64,000 nt of DNA from contig NZ_AKWZ02000010.1 in NCBI RefSeq assembly GCF_000306235.2, positions 1,116,001-1,180,000 on the forward strand, given 5' to 3'. Position numbers and translations under genes: made by a program. The DNA comes from Leptospira fainei serovar Hurstbridge str. BUT 6. Its GTDB lineage: Bacteria; Spirochaetota; Leptospiria; Leptospirales; Leptospiraceae. Below, piece after piece: positions 8,446-17,886 of this stretch. A model generated the notes under the pieces. The model saw only the letters and a program-made list of their open reading frames with translations, searched no databases and had not been told where the DNA came from. Position 1 is the stretch's first letter; every line of letters begins with the position of its first letter.

Positions 8446-9475
8446 TCTTCAATTTAAAACCTTTTCGAATCCAAACAGCGGCATCCATTAAAGGTTCTCT
8501 TGCTGCGGGAATTTTCCCTGCCAGGTTAATGAAGCCATGAATGAGTTCGCCGTAAACTTTTGCCTCGACCGAAACATTCGCTTTTCTTAGTACGTCGACA
8601 TATGCTAGATTCTCATCTTGGAGCGGATCAAACCCGGCAACTTGAATGTATGTGGGAGGAGTTCCTGAGAAGGAGGATAGTTTGAGAGGAGTTGCTAGAG
8701 AGTTTAAACAATCGCTTGTATTTGCAAAGGCATGTTTTTTGAAATATCTAAGAAGATCCCGAGTTAAGACGTAACCGCTTCCGAATTCTTCCACGCTTTT
8801 TCTCTCCTGCGCGAGATCTATCCAGGGATAAAATAAAATTTGAAAGGTGGGAGCGGCTATCCTATCTTTCTTTGCCCTTGTTGAGATCGAGATAGCTAAA
8901 TTTCCACCGGCAGAATCTCCACCGACTGCAACTTTCTTCGGGTCCAAGCCGACGGCTTTTCCGCCGCTGCGAACCCATTTATATGCTGAATATGCGTCTT
9001 CCCATGAGGCTGGAAATACGTGTTCCGGTGCGAGTCTGTAATCGACGGCAAGAATAGCACAGCCGGTCAATCGACTGAGATATCGTAATACGCGATCATG
9101 GGACTCTAAACTTCCTATAACAAAACCGCCGCCATGATAATAAATAACGCAGGGTAGAAGTTCGGCACGACCACTAGGAGAATATAAACGGACCGGTATC
9201 CTCCCGAAAATGCCTGCGATCGTAAAATCTTCGACGCGAGCGATATCGGCCTTAGGAAGATCGAAGAGGTTTATAATATATTCAAATACCCTTCTTGCAT
9301 GAACGGGTGAGAGAGTTTCTATCTTTGGTTTGATTTTGGCTAGTAATAACGCAGCTCTGATTTTCGGATCTAATACCCGCTCTCTCTTAATGTCATCTCC
9401 GAATGCTCGAAGCATTTCCGTCGGCAACGCCATCAAGGTCTTCGCCGCGATCATTTCAAACTTTTGCAAAAGCAC
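8438..9475 (-). CDS. Alpha/beta hydrolase, hormone-sensitive-lipase-type esterase
   Basis: A 345-aa (338 aa from the internal ATG) carboxylesterase of the HSL/GDXG group. Visible: the oxyanion-hole HGGG (CVIYYHGGGFVIGS), the nucleophile elbow GDSAGGN, a catalytic Asp in FDPLQDE and a His in LIHGFINL, all in the expected order. It hydrolyses ester bonds of short to medium acyl chains in the cytoplasm; the natural substrate is unknown. The listed start is a GTG at 9475 within the end of the monooxygenase gene; an ATG at 9454 lies one base after that gene's stop and is an equal alternative. The operon with a flavin monooxygenase suggests the two act on the same oxidised compound. Confidence 0.9.
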   Translation of the reverse strand: MLLQKFEMIAAKTLMALPTEMLRAFGDDIKRERVLDPKIRAALLLAKIKPKIETLSPVHARRVFEYIINLFDLPKADIARVEDFTIAGIFGRIPVRLYSPSGRAELLPCVIYYHGGGFVIGSLESHDRVLRYLSRLTGCAILAVDYRLAPEHVFPASWEDAYSAYKWVRSGGKAVGLDPKKVAVGGDSAGGNLAISISTRAKKDRIAAPTFQILFYPWIDLAQERKSVEEFGSGYVLTRDLLRYFKKHAFANTSDCLNSLATPLKLSSFSGTPPTYIQVAGFDPLQDENLAYVDVLRKANVSVEAKVYGELIHGFINLAGKIPAAREPLMDAAVWIRKGFKLKRE

Positions 9476-10904
9476 CTTTTTTACTTCTTCCCGAGACTTT
9501 TCGACTAATTCCGTTACGGCTGTCCAATTTTGACAAACTCTTATATTGGGCTTTTGCTTCTATCGGAAGTCGATTTCCAGCTTTTGACGCACGGACTTTA
9601 CCAGATTTCAATTCTTTTTGCATATAATATAGAAAATCTTCAAAATCAACCTGCATCGTATGTCTCGCGGAAGCTACATACCGTTTTCTCATTCCATCTT
9701 CGTATTTTTTAATTTGATTTTGCATTTCCGGAACCGTCGGAAGTTGATAGTTTCCTGTCAGGTATTCTGCGATCCATTTTCCTTGGAATTCAGCTAACGG
9801 CATAATTGCACCGAGAGGTTGGTACAAGCCGATAAAGAATAGATTATTCAACGACGGTTTGAAAGTTCGATGAAAAAGAGGTAAATGATTATCTTGAACA
9901 TCTATGAAATTCCGCTCGAAGAAAGGAAATTTTACGTTGTAACCGGTGCAATAAATGACTGCATCTACCTCTTCTTCCGAGTTATCCGCAAATCTGATTC
10001 TATTTCCCTTAAACTCCTGGATTAAGGGTTTATACGTGATATCCCCTCTGCCTAGTCTAACCAGAATATCTTGCGAAATAGTCGGATGCGCTTCTCCCGG
10101 TTTGTGATCGGGTTTAGGGAGTCCAAAATCTTCCATTTTACCTACGCCTAGCTTTAGGATAAAGCCCAACACAGCCCTTTTAAGCCAGAAGGGAGTTCCG
10201 GGAGGTATTAGCTGCGTAGATTTATCCAGAGGCTTTCCAAATAGATAATTCGGAATGACCCAAGCTCCTCTTCTAGAACATAGAAAAACTTTCTCACTCA
10301 CTCCTGGACGACTCAATTCGACGGAAATATCCATAGCGCTATTTCCCATCCCTAGAATGACGACTCTCTTGCCGACTAATTGAATCGGATGCTCAGGATC
10401 TACATAATCATGGGAATGTATGATCTTCCCGTTAAACTTTCCGGGAAAGTTAGGTTCAGGCCAGCGCGGCGACCAATGATGTCCGTTCGCTACGATTATC
10501 GCGTCATAATAATTTTTTGGCCCTTTTTCGGTCGTGACTAAGTAGGTTCCGTCTTCTTGCGGTTCGACTTTTATAACGCCGTTTTTGAACGACATGTTTT
10601 TTCTGAGACCGAAATGATTTACATAGTCCAAGAAATATTTTTGTATCGGCTCATGGTTCGGATAGTCCGGATACCACGGCGGCATCGGATAGTCGCGATA
10701 TTCCATGCGATCGCGATGCGTATTAATATGTAACGATTTATATATGTTGCTAATCCCATTATCGTTATTGAAACGCCAATTACCGCCAATATCGCTTCCT
10801 TTCTCGTAGCAGTGATAAGGAATTCCTTTATCTTGTAAAGATTTACATACGGTAATTCCGCTAGAACCGGCGCCAATTACACAAACCTTAGGTAAATCAG
10901 CCAT
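9456..10904 (-). CDS. Flavin-containing monooxygenase
   Basis: A 482-aa NAD(P)H- and FAD-dependent monooxygenase. Key motifs: FAD-binding GAGSSG at residue 11, the FMO fingerprint FNGKIIHSHDY (F-x-G-x3-H-x3-Y), the NADPH-binding GMGNSAMD, and the CTGYNVKFPF region near the C-terminal third. The Tyr ending of the fingerprint fits classical FMOs (N- or S-oxygenation) better than Baeyer-Villiger enzymes, which usually show Trp or Pro there. ATG at 10904 has AAGGAGAG just upstream. The esterase gene follows with overlap, which is one operon. The basic C-terminal tail (about residues 440-482) is longer than usual. Substrate unknown. Confidence 0.92.
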   Translation of the reverse strand: MADLPKVCVIGAGSSGITVCKSLQDKGIPYHCYEKGSDIGGNWRFNNDNGISNIYKSLHINTHRDRMEYRDYPMPPWYPDYPNHEPIQKYFLDYVNHFGLRKNMSFKNGVIKVEPQEDGTYLVTTEKGPKNYYDAIIVANGHHWSPRWPEPNFPGKFNGKIIHSHDYVDPEHPIQLVGKRVVILGMGNSAMDISVELSRPGVSEKVFLCSRRGAWVIPNYLFGKPLDKSTQLIPPGTPFWLKRAVLGFILKLGVGKMEDFGLPKPDHKPGEAHPTISQDILVRLGRGDITYKPLIQEFKGNRIRFADNSEEEVDAVIYCTGYNVKFPFFERNFIDVQDNHLPLFHRTFKPSLNNLFFIGLYQPLGAIMPLAEFQGKWIAEYLTGNYQLPTVPEMQNQIKKYEDGMRKRYVASARHTMQVDFEDFLYYMQKELKSGKVRASKAGNRLPIEAKAQYKSLSKLDSRNGISRKVSGRSKKGAFAKV

Positions 10905-11510
10905 GATGCTCTCCTTTTTACAGAATGATCGTTGTTAAATGCGATTTAAGTGAAGCTCCATTTCATCCTCAGTCAAGTAGGAAAATGAACCGAGTTAATA
11001 ATTCAATTTGTTTAGTCTATATGGGATGAGAGGAACAGAGAGAACAAATGTTCATTTTAAATTTGATTATTTCGTTACAGCTCGCCGTTTCTGTACAAAT
11101 GCCACATTGCACTTAAGTCAAAAGACTACTGTAATCGGTAGTATAATATAAAAGGCGATGAACAAGTTAAGATTTACCGAAAACGAATTGGTTTATTATG
11201 AAATATTTATGGATTTACGGGTTAGGTATCAACGGAGTCGAAAGTTAAAAATTTTTGAATGATTTATTTTAGTCAGACGCGCAGGTGCACGCGCGCCTGT
11301 TTAAACTAGGGTGTATTGCTTCCTATGGTAGAGTGTTAAATTATCAAACCTGGAAAATATTGGCGATAAAGTAGGAATGTTTCCTTTCTGCGAATTCATT
11401 TCTAAAATGTTGAAAGCAGTTCAAAATCCTAAATAGCGCGAATCGATTATATTCCGAACGAGAACGCGAAAGAGACAGGCAGAGAAGAAACCTTTCGACT
11501 GCTCCTGCTC
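10905..11510. other. Non-coding stretch between the monooxygenase and the outer membrane protein
   Basis: About 600 nt without a convincing gene. Things visible: an AT-rich segment with a perfect TATAAT at 11142-11147 but no good -35; short inverted repeats AGTC/GACT and ACTAC/GTAGT just before it; a 34-codon mini-ORF from ATG at 11158 to 11262; and a GC-rich hairpin CGCGC/GCGCG at 11278-11295 standing out in AT-rich DNA. The upstream part must contain the promoter of the monooxygenase operon. It could hold a small RNA gene or a decayed gene; nothing decides it. Confidence 0.4.
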
Positions 11511-11539
11511 CAAGGACCGAAGTAAAGGTTCGGTCCTTG
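11511..11539. terminator. Hairpin after the outer membrane protein gene
   Basis: CAAGGACCGAA and TTCGGTCCTTG form a perfect 11-bp stem with a 7-base loop, beginning 6 nt after the stop of the minus-strand gene at 11545. It is not followed by a T tract on the minus strand, but stem length and position make it the likely transcript end. Confidence 0.65.
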
Positions 11540-11544
11540 TAATT

Positions 11545-12849
11545 TCAGATCCTAATAGTGTAACCTATATTATAAAAGAATATAAAATGCACTATGTGTT
11601 GTTGCTGATAATGTTCGATCAAACCTCTTCTTACGAATTCGTTAGGAGAGATTGAGGAGAGGTAATTAACGACAAATTCGTTTTTATACCCGTAAACCTT
11701 GGATGGGTCTATCGTTTTGCCGTCATTCTGATTCGTATCGGGATAAACTCCATTGCTAGGAGTATAACTCGAATTGTCGACCAAGGCAGGTGTGGCTCTA
11801 TACATAGCGTTTGCTGCAAAGAAGAACTTTCCATAATCGAACTGTAATCTAGGGCTAATATCGCTGATTCCTTTCTTACGATCTATATTATCGTTCACAT
11901 CCGCGTACCCTACGACTAAGCTTGGAGTTACTCGGAAAGTTTCTCCTTTGAAGAATTCATGGCTGAGAGAGAGACGATAGTTATGTGTTCCCTGAAAAAT
12001 TCCGCCATAATCGTTTAACATCTTATTATTGGCAGAAAATTGAGGATTGAGCCATTCCAGAAACGGAGGGCGCCATCCTATAACCCAATATCCTCTCATC
12101 ACATAGATCGGATCATTAGCGTTTATGAATAAAAATCCGGCCGAAAACGCGCCCAATTTCGTTTCATGTTCGTACATTGCTCTAGTGAAAAGGTAGTCGA
12201 ATAGGCCGTTCTTTTCTTTTCGCGTTTTCACCTGATTCGGATCGTATTGCAAAGTTCCTGTGGCGAGCGATTGATTTATCAAATAGCTTTGATCCGGCCC
12301 GCCTGGCGTAGATTGTACAAAGTTATCAGCGTCGGTATTGGATCGATCGACTAACGGATTCATCATGGTCATACCTAGTTTGAACTGTTTAGGTAGGCCT
12401 AATAAATCGATGCTAGTTGTTAGAAAGTAAGCCTGATAGAATTCCTTATATTTGGTGCCGTTTCTTCTTGCTTGCCTTTCGCCGAATAGATCCGACCCTT
12501 GAAACGCTCCGTCGTTAGAAACTGATTGTGAAAATAGAAAGGAGTGTTCCGGGAGAGCTTCGGCAGGCGATGGCTTCTTTACCGCTCCAGTCGGAACACT
12601 TTCATCCGTCGTAAACTCGGCAGGGCCTTCTTTCGAATCGGGAGAAATCTGTTTGATTCTATCTTTTCGAATTCGATAAATTACACCGTCTTTATCGATG
12701 ATTTCGATTTCCGTTTCAGTCTCTTTTTCGATCGTAACTCTTTCGAAAGTACGACCGCTAGTTGTCAGGACCGTTACGGCCTCCAAGTCGATTAATAACG
12801 GAATAAATAGGAATAGAGCCGTTGTTAAGTACCGATGTTTTGTGCTCAT
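11545..12849 (-). CDS. Probable outer membrane beta-barrel protein
   Basis: A 434-aa exported protein: N-terminal signal (YLTTALFLFIPLLIDLEA), then a short domain (TVLTTSGRTFERVTIEKETETEIEIIDKDGVIYRI split over residues about 26-60) of a type common ahead of leptospiral surface proteins, a Pro-rich spacer, and about 300 residues of alternating polar and aromatic strands (FYQAYFLTTS, MYEHETKLGAFSAGFLF, YRLSLSHEFF, LVVGYADVND, FFYNIGYTIRI). The chain ends in an alternating aromatic strand, typical of barrels inserted by the BAM complex, although the last residue is Ile. No substrate can be named. The gene stands alone, with a strong hairpin after it and a divergent dehydrogenase upstream. Confidence 0.7.
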   Translation of the reverse strand: MSTKHRYLTTALFLFIPLLIDLEAVTVLTTSGRTFERVTIEKETETEIEIIDKDGVIYRIRKDRIKQISPDSKEGPAEFTTDESVPTGAVKKPSPAEALPEHSFLFSQSVSNDGAFQGSDLFGERQARRNGTKYKEFYQAYFLTTSIDLLGLPKQFKLGMTMMNPLVDRSNTDADNFVQSTPGGPDQSYLINQSLATGTLQYDPNQVKTRKEKNGLFDYLFTRAMYEHETKLGAFSAGFLFINANDPIYVMRGYWVIGWRPPFLEWLNPQFSANNKMLNDYGGIFQGTHNYRLSLSHEFFKGETFRVTPSLVVGYADVNDNIDRKKGISDISPRLQFDYGKFFFAANAMYRATPALVDNSSYTPSNGVYPDTNQNDGKTIDPSKVYGYKNEFVVNYLSSISPNEFVRRGLIEHYQQQHIVHFIFFYNIGYTIRI

Positions 12850-12898
12850 ATGACAAGGCTTTGAGAATAGCTCGTAAATTCAATTCAGATAATTAAGT

Positions 12899-12908
12899 TA
12901 GTTAACTA
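12899..12908. promoter_or_regulatory. Palindrome in a divergent promoter region
   Basis: TAGTTAACTA is a perfect 10-bp palindrome about 50 nt upstream of the outer membrane protein start and 111 nt upstream of the dehydrogenase. It lies in the 169-nt intergenic region 12850-13018 that must carry both promoters, so it is a candidate operator. The basis is position and symmetry only. Confidence 0.3.
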
Positions 12909-12945
12909 TTAATGATTAAAATGTATCTCCTTTTTTTGCGTATAA

Positions 12946-12974
12946 TTTAATAAAAAAAATAACTTTTTATTAAA
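12946..12974. repeat. AT-only inverted repeat in the divergent promoter region
   Basis: TTTAATAAAAA and TTTTTATTAAA form a perfect 11-bp inverted repeat around seven bases, composed entirely of A and T in both arms. It lies just after a TATAAT (12941-12946) and 45 nt before the dehydrogenase start. It may be a regulator site or simply a bent, easily melted promoter element. Confidence 0.4.
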
Positions 12975-13018
12975 ACTGTAGTCAAAGCCCGTTACTAAGA
13001 AAATTATTCCGCATTATT

Positions 13019-14476
13019 ATGAACCATCCAAATCTCGCCTCATCCTCGTTATTTAGAACTTCCTGTTTTTATGCAGGTCATTGGAACTCTTGGCCAAAAA
13101 CGATTCCGGTATTCGATCCCGCAACGGAAACCGAAATAGGGACTGTTCCGGATCTTCCGCGGGAGGAAGTTAAGAGAGCTATAGAATTTGCGGAACTTGA
13201 ACAAAAGAAATGGTCAAAGACCACCGGCAAAGAGCGGGCAAAACTCCTCCGTGCCTGGGCCGATTTAATGATTCTTCATAAAGAAGACCTGGCCAAAATC
13301 ATGACCTGGGAACAAGGGAAGCCGTTGTCCGAATCGAGAGGAGAAATTGATTATGCGGCTTCATTCTTGGAATGGTTTGGCGAAGAAGCCAAGAGAACTT
13401 ATGGAGATATAATCCCTACGCATCGTCAGGAACTTCGTCTTCTCGCTTGGAAAGAGCCGATCGGTGTCTCGGGGATTTTGACGCCTTGGAATTTTCCAAG
13501 CGCAATGATTACCAGAAAAGCGGGCCCGGCCCTTGCGGCGGGGTGTGTCGTCATCGCAAAGCCGTCGGAGCTTACTCCTTTTTCTACACTAGCGCTTGCT
13601 GCTCTTGCTCAAGAGGCAGGTTTTCCTCCGGGTGCAATTCAAGTCGTAACGGGTCAGCCCGAGCCTATTGCTGACGAATTTTTGGAAAACCCGATCGTCC
13701 GCAAGATTAGTTTTACGGGCTCTACAAGAGTCGGAAAAATTCTGTTAGAAAAGGCTGCACGAAGTATAAAGAGAGTTTCGCTAGAGCTCGGCGGAAATGC
13801 TCCTTTCATCGTTTTTGCTGATGCTAATTTGAAGGAGGCCGTCAAAGGAGCTATTCTCTCGAAATTTCGGAACACGGGTCAGACCTGCGTTTGTACAAAT
13901 CGAATTTTAGTAGAAGCGTCCATCGCTTCGGAATTTTCGAAACTTCTCGCGGAAGAAGCGACCAAATTAAAGGTAGGGAACGGATTCGAGGAGGATGTAA
14001 AACAAGGCCCTCTTATTAACTCGGCGGCGCTCATGAAAATGCGCAAGCATGTTGAGGACGCTTTGGCGCGCGGAGGCAAATTGTTATTAGGCGGAAACCC
14101 TCACAAGCTGGGCGGTAATTTTCATGAACCTACGGTGATATCAAATGTTTCCGAATCATCCCTTTGTTTTCAGGAGGAAACTTTCGGACCTCTCGCACCC
14201 ATATTGCATTTTAAAACGGAAGAAGAGGTGTTAAGAATCGTTAATTCTAGTAAAGTCGGATTAGCGTCCTACTTGTACACAACGGATCCCGCCAGAATTT
14301 GGCGACTCAGCGAGTCGATAGAGGCTGGAATGGTTTCGATAAACGAGGGTTTACTTTCGACTGAGCAAGTGCCGTTCGGCGGCATAAAAGAGTCCGGCCT
14401 GGGAAGAGAAGGTTCTAAATACGGAATCGAAGAATACCAGGAGATAAAATATATCTGTTGGGGCGGGCAAAGCTAA
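13019..14476 (+). CDS. gabD: Aldehyde dehydrogenase, succinate-semialdehyde type
   Basis: NAD(P)-dependent oxidation of an aldehyde, most likely succinate semialdehyde to succinate, in the cytoplasm. Motifs: substrate/cofactor region ILTPWNFPSAMITRK near residue 158, SFTGSTRVGKIL, the glutamate site ELGGNAPF, and the catalytic cysteine in FRNTGQTCVCTNRI, with a second Cys two residues on, as found in GabD enzymes; ETFGPLAP and FGGIKESGLGREGS near the end match the same subgroup. 485 aa is normal. ATG at 13019 has no visible ribosome binding site. It is a single-gene unit. Family certain; substrate inferred from subgroup motifs. Confidence 0.9.
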   Translation: MNHPNLASSSLFRTSCFYAGHWNSWPKTIPVFDPATETEIGTVPDLPREEVKRAIEFAELEQKKWSKTTGKERAKLLRAWADLMILHKEDLAKIMTWEQGKPLSESRGEIDYAASFLEWFGEEAKRTYGDIIPTHRQELRLLAWKEPIGVSGILTPWNFPSAMITRKAGPALAAGCVVIAKPSELTPFSTLALAALAQEAGFPPGAIQVVTGQPEPIADEFLENPIVRKISFTGSTRVGKILLEKAARSIKRVSLELGGNAPFIVFADANLKEAVKGAILSKFRNTGQTCVCTNRILVEASIASEFSKLLAEEATKLKVGNGFEEDVKQGPLINSAALMKMRKHVEDALARGGKLLLGGNPHKLGGNFHEPTVISNVSESSLCFQEETFGPLAPILHFKTEEEVLRIVNSSKVGLASYLYTTDPARIWRLSESIEAGMVSINEGLLSTEQVPFGGIKESGLGREGSKYGIEEYQEIKYICWGGQS

Positions 14477-14569
14477 GATGTCTCGGTCCACTTCCGAGTC
14501 AGAGCGATTTTGTTAATTTTTCCCTCAAATATCCGTCCATTATTTGGTAATCTTTCGCCACAGTTTCTA

Positions 14570-14591
14570 TTTCGTAGCATTCGCTACGAAA
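14570..14591. terminator. Hairpin downstream of gabD
   Basis: TTTCGTAGC and GCTACGAAA form a perfect 9-bp stem with an ATTC loop, 94 nt after the gabD stop and about 105 nt before the next start. No clean T run follows, so terminator function is only likely. The remaining intergenic sequence (14477-14695) holds a TTGACG at 14650-14655 that could be a -35 element for the phosphatase gene. Confidence 0.45.
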
Positions 14592-14695
14592 ATTAACGGC
14601 TTCTTTTGGAGGACTCCGACGAAGGCACCGAATAAAAAACTATTTTCCTTGACGATCGTTGTTTTAATCAAATTCTTCCTAGGCTAGCCTTCTTT

Positions 14696-17600
14696 ATGGA
14701 CCAGATTTATCTAAATTTTTATTTTTTCGGTTCTTTGCTTGCTTCCTTATTTGCATTATATGTCTCTCTCTTTTTTCTCACAATTAAAGATCGAAGCAAG
14801 GCTGCGTTTCACTTAGGTATTTCCTCCTTAGCTACGTTTGTCTTTCATCTCGGATATGTTATAGGCTTCGTATCTTATGAAGAATGGTCTATCTTTCATC
14901 GATGGATCGTCATTCCGACGCCGATGATCGGCTATACGCAGCTCCTAATTTTCTTCTTCTATTTCCCGCAGCCAAAAAGGGTGAAACTCGGGCTTTCAGT
15001 ATATGCCCTGCTTTATTTGGGAGTAATTCTGACGACGGGGTTCTATATAATAGCTTCTCTTCAGTCGGTTCGAACTTTCGTAATGGGAAGTCATTACTGG
15101 GACTTTGAAACCCATCTCTTCTATAAGCTTTTTTCGCTTCTCGTTTTAATTTATAATATAGCGTTCTTAGTTGCCGGAATTTGGAGAGCTATCGGCGAGA
15201 AGGGGAAGGAACGTCGCTCCGTCATTTATATTATGCTTTCTTACTGCGTTATTACTATACTCCCGGGTATTGCAAACGCGCTTAGTCGGGACGGTTCGAT
15301 TTCTAGAGCCGTTTATCAGCAAGTCGCCGATTTAGGATTGGTGACGGGACTGTTTTTGATACTGGTCGTTTACGTAAATACGACTAAGGAAAGAACGACG
15401 ATTTTGAGTCGTATCGTAGGTATAACGATGGCGACTTTCCTACTGGTCTTTCAGTTGGTAGGATACGCTATATTAAACGGCTATGAATCCTCTTTCGATC
15501 AAATAAAAACAAGAGAGACTAAACTTGTCGTAATGGATAACGAGAAGCCTAAAGGTTTCGCGTACGAAATTTCATACGACCCTTCCGATGACTCGTTCGA
15601 AACGGAGCAGGGAGCAAAGGATTCTAGATTTGTAGCGGAAGATAAACTCGAAGTACGATTCTTTTATTTTGGCAACCTCCTGACGAATTTAGGAACTCTT
15701 CCTGCCGGACAACGTTGGGAAAAATCGAAATCAATTTTGAAAGATGCGCCGAAGGAATTCTATGGATACCAGGAAGCGATTCGGCAATTCTTATCGAGTA
15801 AAAAAGATGAGAAAGTTTCGGACGCGGAAATGACTTCCTTCTTTCATTTATTACGAAAGAAACTTGCCGTAATACGAAGTAAATTCTCCCATCTCCCGAA
15901 GAAAAATGACCAAGCGGCAATTAGTAAGCTTTTTCAAGCGGAAGAGATCGGCCTTACGGACATGCTTGGAAAAGTAAAGTCAAGAGTGAATGACGATATT
16001 GAAAAAGGAAAATCTGAAGCAGATATTTCCGCTCTAACTCTATCTTCGTTGGCGGTAATTCGCGACGCCGGAGAGCGTATCTATCGCGGAACAAAATTCC
16101 ATAATGTCGGCGAACAAAAACCCGTATTCTACGTGGCATATTATTTCGTTCATCCGAAAAACGGAAAAATTTACGAGGTAGGATTCGAATATAAGACGCT
16201 TAGAGCATTCTTGCACGAGCCGTCTCTGATTCTTGTAGCGTCTTTAATCGCAGTAATCCTGATTGTGTCGATCGGGTTCAGATTCTTTTTCCAATACGCC
16301 CTAATCGTTCCGATGGACGAGGTTGTCGTCGGTTTGACCGAGGTGAATTCGGGAAATCTCGATTATCGTCTTACCCCGAGAGTTGAGGATGAAATCGGCT
16401 TCATTGCCCGTTCTTTTAATAGAATGGCTAGATCTATTCAGGCGGCCAGAAAGCGACTTGAACAGTATGCGAATGAACTAGAGGAAAAAGTAAAGGAACG
16501 AACGAAAGAGCTCGAGCAGACTTTAGGTGAAGTGCGTGAGTTAAAGCAACAGCAAGACGGCGACTATTTCTTAACTTCCCTTTTGATTAAACCGTTAGGT
16601 TCGAATAAAGCGATTCAGGAAAACGTGAAAGTCGACTTTCTAATGGAACAAAAAAAGAAATTCACTTTCCGCCGTTATAAGGATGAAATCGGAGGCGATT
16701 TAAATATCTCCAATCATATCGAACTTCATGATCGGTCGTATACGGTTTTTCTGAATGCGGACGCGATGGGAAAATCCATGCAAGGAGCAGGCGGCGCCCT
16801 GGTTTTAGGCGCAGTCTTCGAGTCGATCATAGAGAGAACTAGGATTGTGGAATCTATGCGAGCGCAGTCTCCGGAGAGATGGTTAAAGAACGCTTTCACG
16901 GAATTGCATAAAGTCTTTGAAAGTTTCGACGGATCGATGCTGGTCTCATCGGTGATCGGTTTGATCGACGACGAAAACGGAGTCCTTTATTTCATTAATG
17001 CCGAACATCCCTGGACCGTACTTTATCGAGACGGAATCGCTAGTTTTATCGAAGACGAATTAATGTTTCGTAAATTAGGTACGACCGGAATGGAAGGACG
17101 AATCTTTATAAAAACCTTCCAACTGGAACCTGGGGACGTCATAATCGCCGGGTCGGACGGGCGAGACGATATTTTGATCGGGACCGATGCAGAGGGCGGA
17201 AGAATTATCAATGACGATGAGCGCCTTTTCCTTAGACTCGTTGAAGAAGCGAAGGGTGATCTAAAGGAAATTTATAACGGAATTTTACGAAAAGGGCATC
17301 TCACGGACGATTTATCCTTGATTCGATTATCTTTTAAGGAAGCTGACCCGGAACAGCGACGTATAGAAGAGGAACAGAAAGAGAAAGTTAGGGAGCTTCT
17401 AAAGAAAGCTAAAGACACTTCCCAAAATAAGGAAATCGACGAAGCCATAGCGTTTTTAGAGCAGGCCGAGTCCTTAAATAGCAGGATACCCGAAGTAAAA
17501 AAGAATTTTATTCGTTTGTTTTTAAAAATGAAAAATTATTCGAAAGCGGCTCGTTATGCGGAAGATTATCTTAATATAAAACCGGTAGATAAGGAAATCT

Positions 17601-17884
17601 TATACGTTGCATCCTTTGCTGCGAGAAAAGCCGGACAGCTCAGGAAAGCATTGGATTTCGGAGAACGACTACTGTTACGGGAACCTGATCATCTTAAAAA
17701 CTTAATGAATTTGGCCCAAGTTTATATCGCCTTGAAAAATTATGATCGTGCAATGGTTATGACTCATTCCGCGTTGCGGTTGGACCCCGATAACGAAGCA
17801 ATTTTAAAAACTAGAGACGTACTTAGAAAATACATAGATCGTAAACCGAAGACCGGCGAGAGCCTCGATAGTAGAGAATCTTAA
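14696..17884 (+). CDS. Membrane serine phosphatase with 7TM, HAMP, SpoIIE and TPR domains
   Basis: A 1062-aa signalling protein. In order: about seven membrane helices (residues 8-240), another helix near 245-262, a 240-residue extracytoplasmic sensor region, a helix at about 510-533, a HAMP domain (about 538-590), a coiled coil (LEEKVKERTKELEQTL), a PP2C-like SpoIIE phosphatase domain (about 630-880) and C-terminal TPR repeats (about 909-1050). The metal-binding aspartates look intact: IGGDLN near 664, NADAMGKSMQG near 687, GSDGRDD near 819 and TDDLSLIRL near 871. It probably dephosphorylates a phosphoserine on an anti-sigma antagonist in a partner-switching pathway; that is family inference. 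It is paralogous to the gene at 20246. Its stop lies 2 nt from the convergent osmC-like gene. Confidence 0.9.
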   Translation: MDQIYLNFYFFGSLLASLFALYVSLFFLTIKDRSKAAFHLGISSLATFVFHLGYVIGFVSYEEWSIFHRWIVIPTPMIGYTQLLIFFFYFPQPKRVKLGLSVYALLYLGVILTTGFYIIASLQSVRTFVMGSHYWDFETHLFYKLFSLLVLIYNIAFLVAGIWRAIGEKGKERRSVIYIMLSYCVITILPGIANALSRDGSISRAVYQQVADLGLVTGLFLILVVYVNTTKERTTILSRIVGITMATFLLVFQLVGYAILNGYESSFDQIKTRETKLVVMDNEKPKGFAYEISYDPSDDSFETEQGAKDSRFVAEDKLEVRFFYFGNLLTNLGTLPAGQRWEKSKSILKDAPKEFYGYQEAIRQFLSSKKDEKVSDAEMTSFFHLLRKKLAVIRSKFSHLPKKNDQAAISKLFQAEEIGLTDMLGKVKSRVNDDIEKGKSEADISALTLSSLAVIRDAGERIYRGTKFHNVGEQKPVFYVAYYFVHPKNGKIYEVGFEYKTLRAFLHEPSLILVASLIAVILIVSIGFRFFFQYALIVPMDEVVVGLTEVNSGNLDYRLTPRVEDEIGFIARSFNRMARSIQAARKRLEQYANELEEKVKERTKELEQTLGEVRELKQQQDGDYFLTSLLIKPLGSNKAIQENVKVDFLMEQKKKFTFRRYKDEIGGDLNISNHIELHDRSYTVFLNADAMGKSMQGAGGALVLGAVFESIIERTRIVESMRAQSPERWLKNAFTELHKVFESFDGSMLVSSVIGLIDDENGVLYFINAEHPWTVLYRDGIASFIEDELMFRKLGTTGMEGRIFIKTFQLEPGDVIIAGSDGRDDILIGTDAEGGRIINDDERLFLRLVEEAKGDLKEIYNGILRKGHLTDDLSLIRLSFKEADPEQRRIEEEQKEKVRELLKKAKDTSQNKEIDEAIAFLEQAESLNSRIPEVKKNFIRLFLKMKNYSKAARYAEDYLNIKPVDKEILYVASFAARKAGQLRKALDFGERLLLREPDHLKNLMNLAQVYIALKNYDRAMVMTHSALRLDPDNEAILKTRDVLRKYIDRKPKTGESLDSRES

Positions 17885-17886
17885 TT

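Noticed and set aside
8437..8446. T-run terminator between the convergent genes
   Set aside because: A palindrome is present but no T tract follows on either strand, so it is listed only as a repeat.
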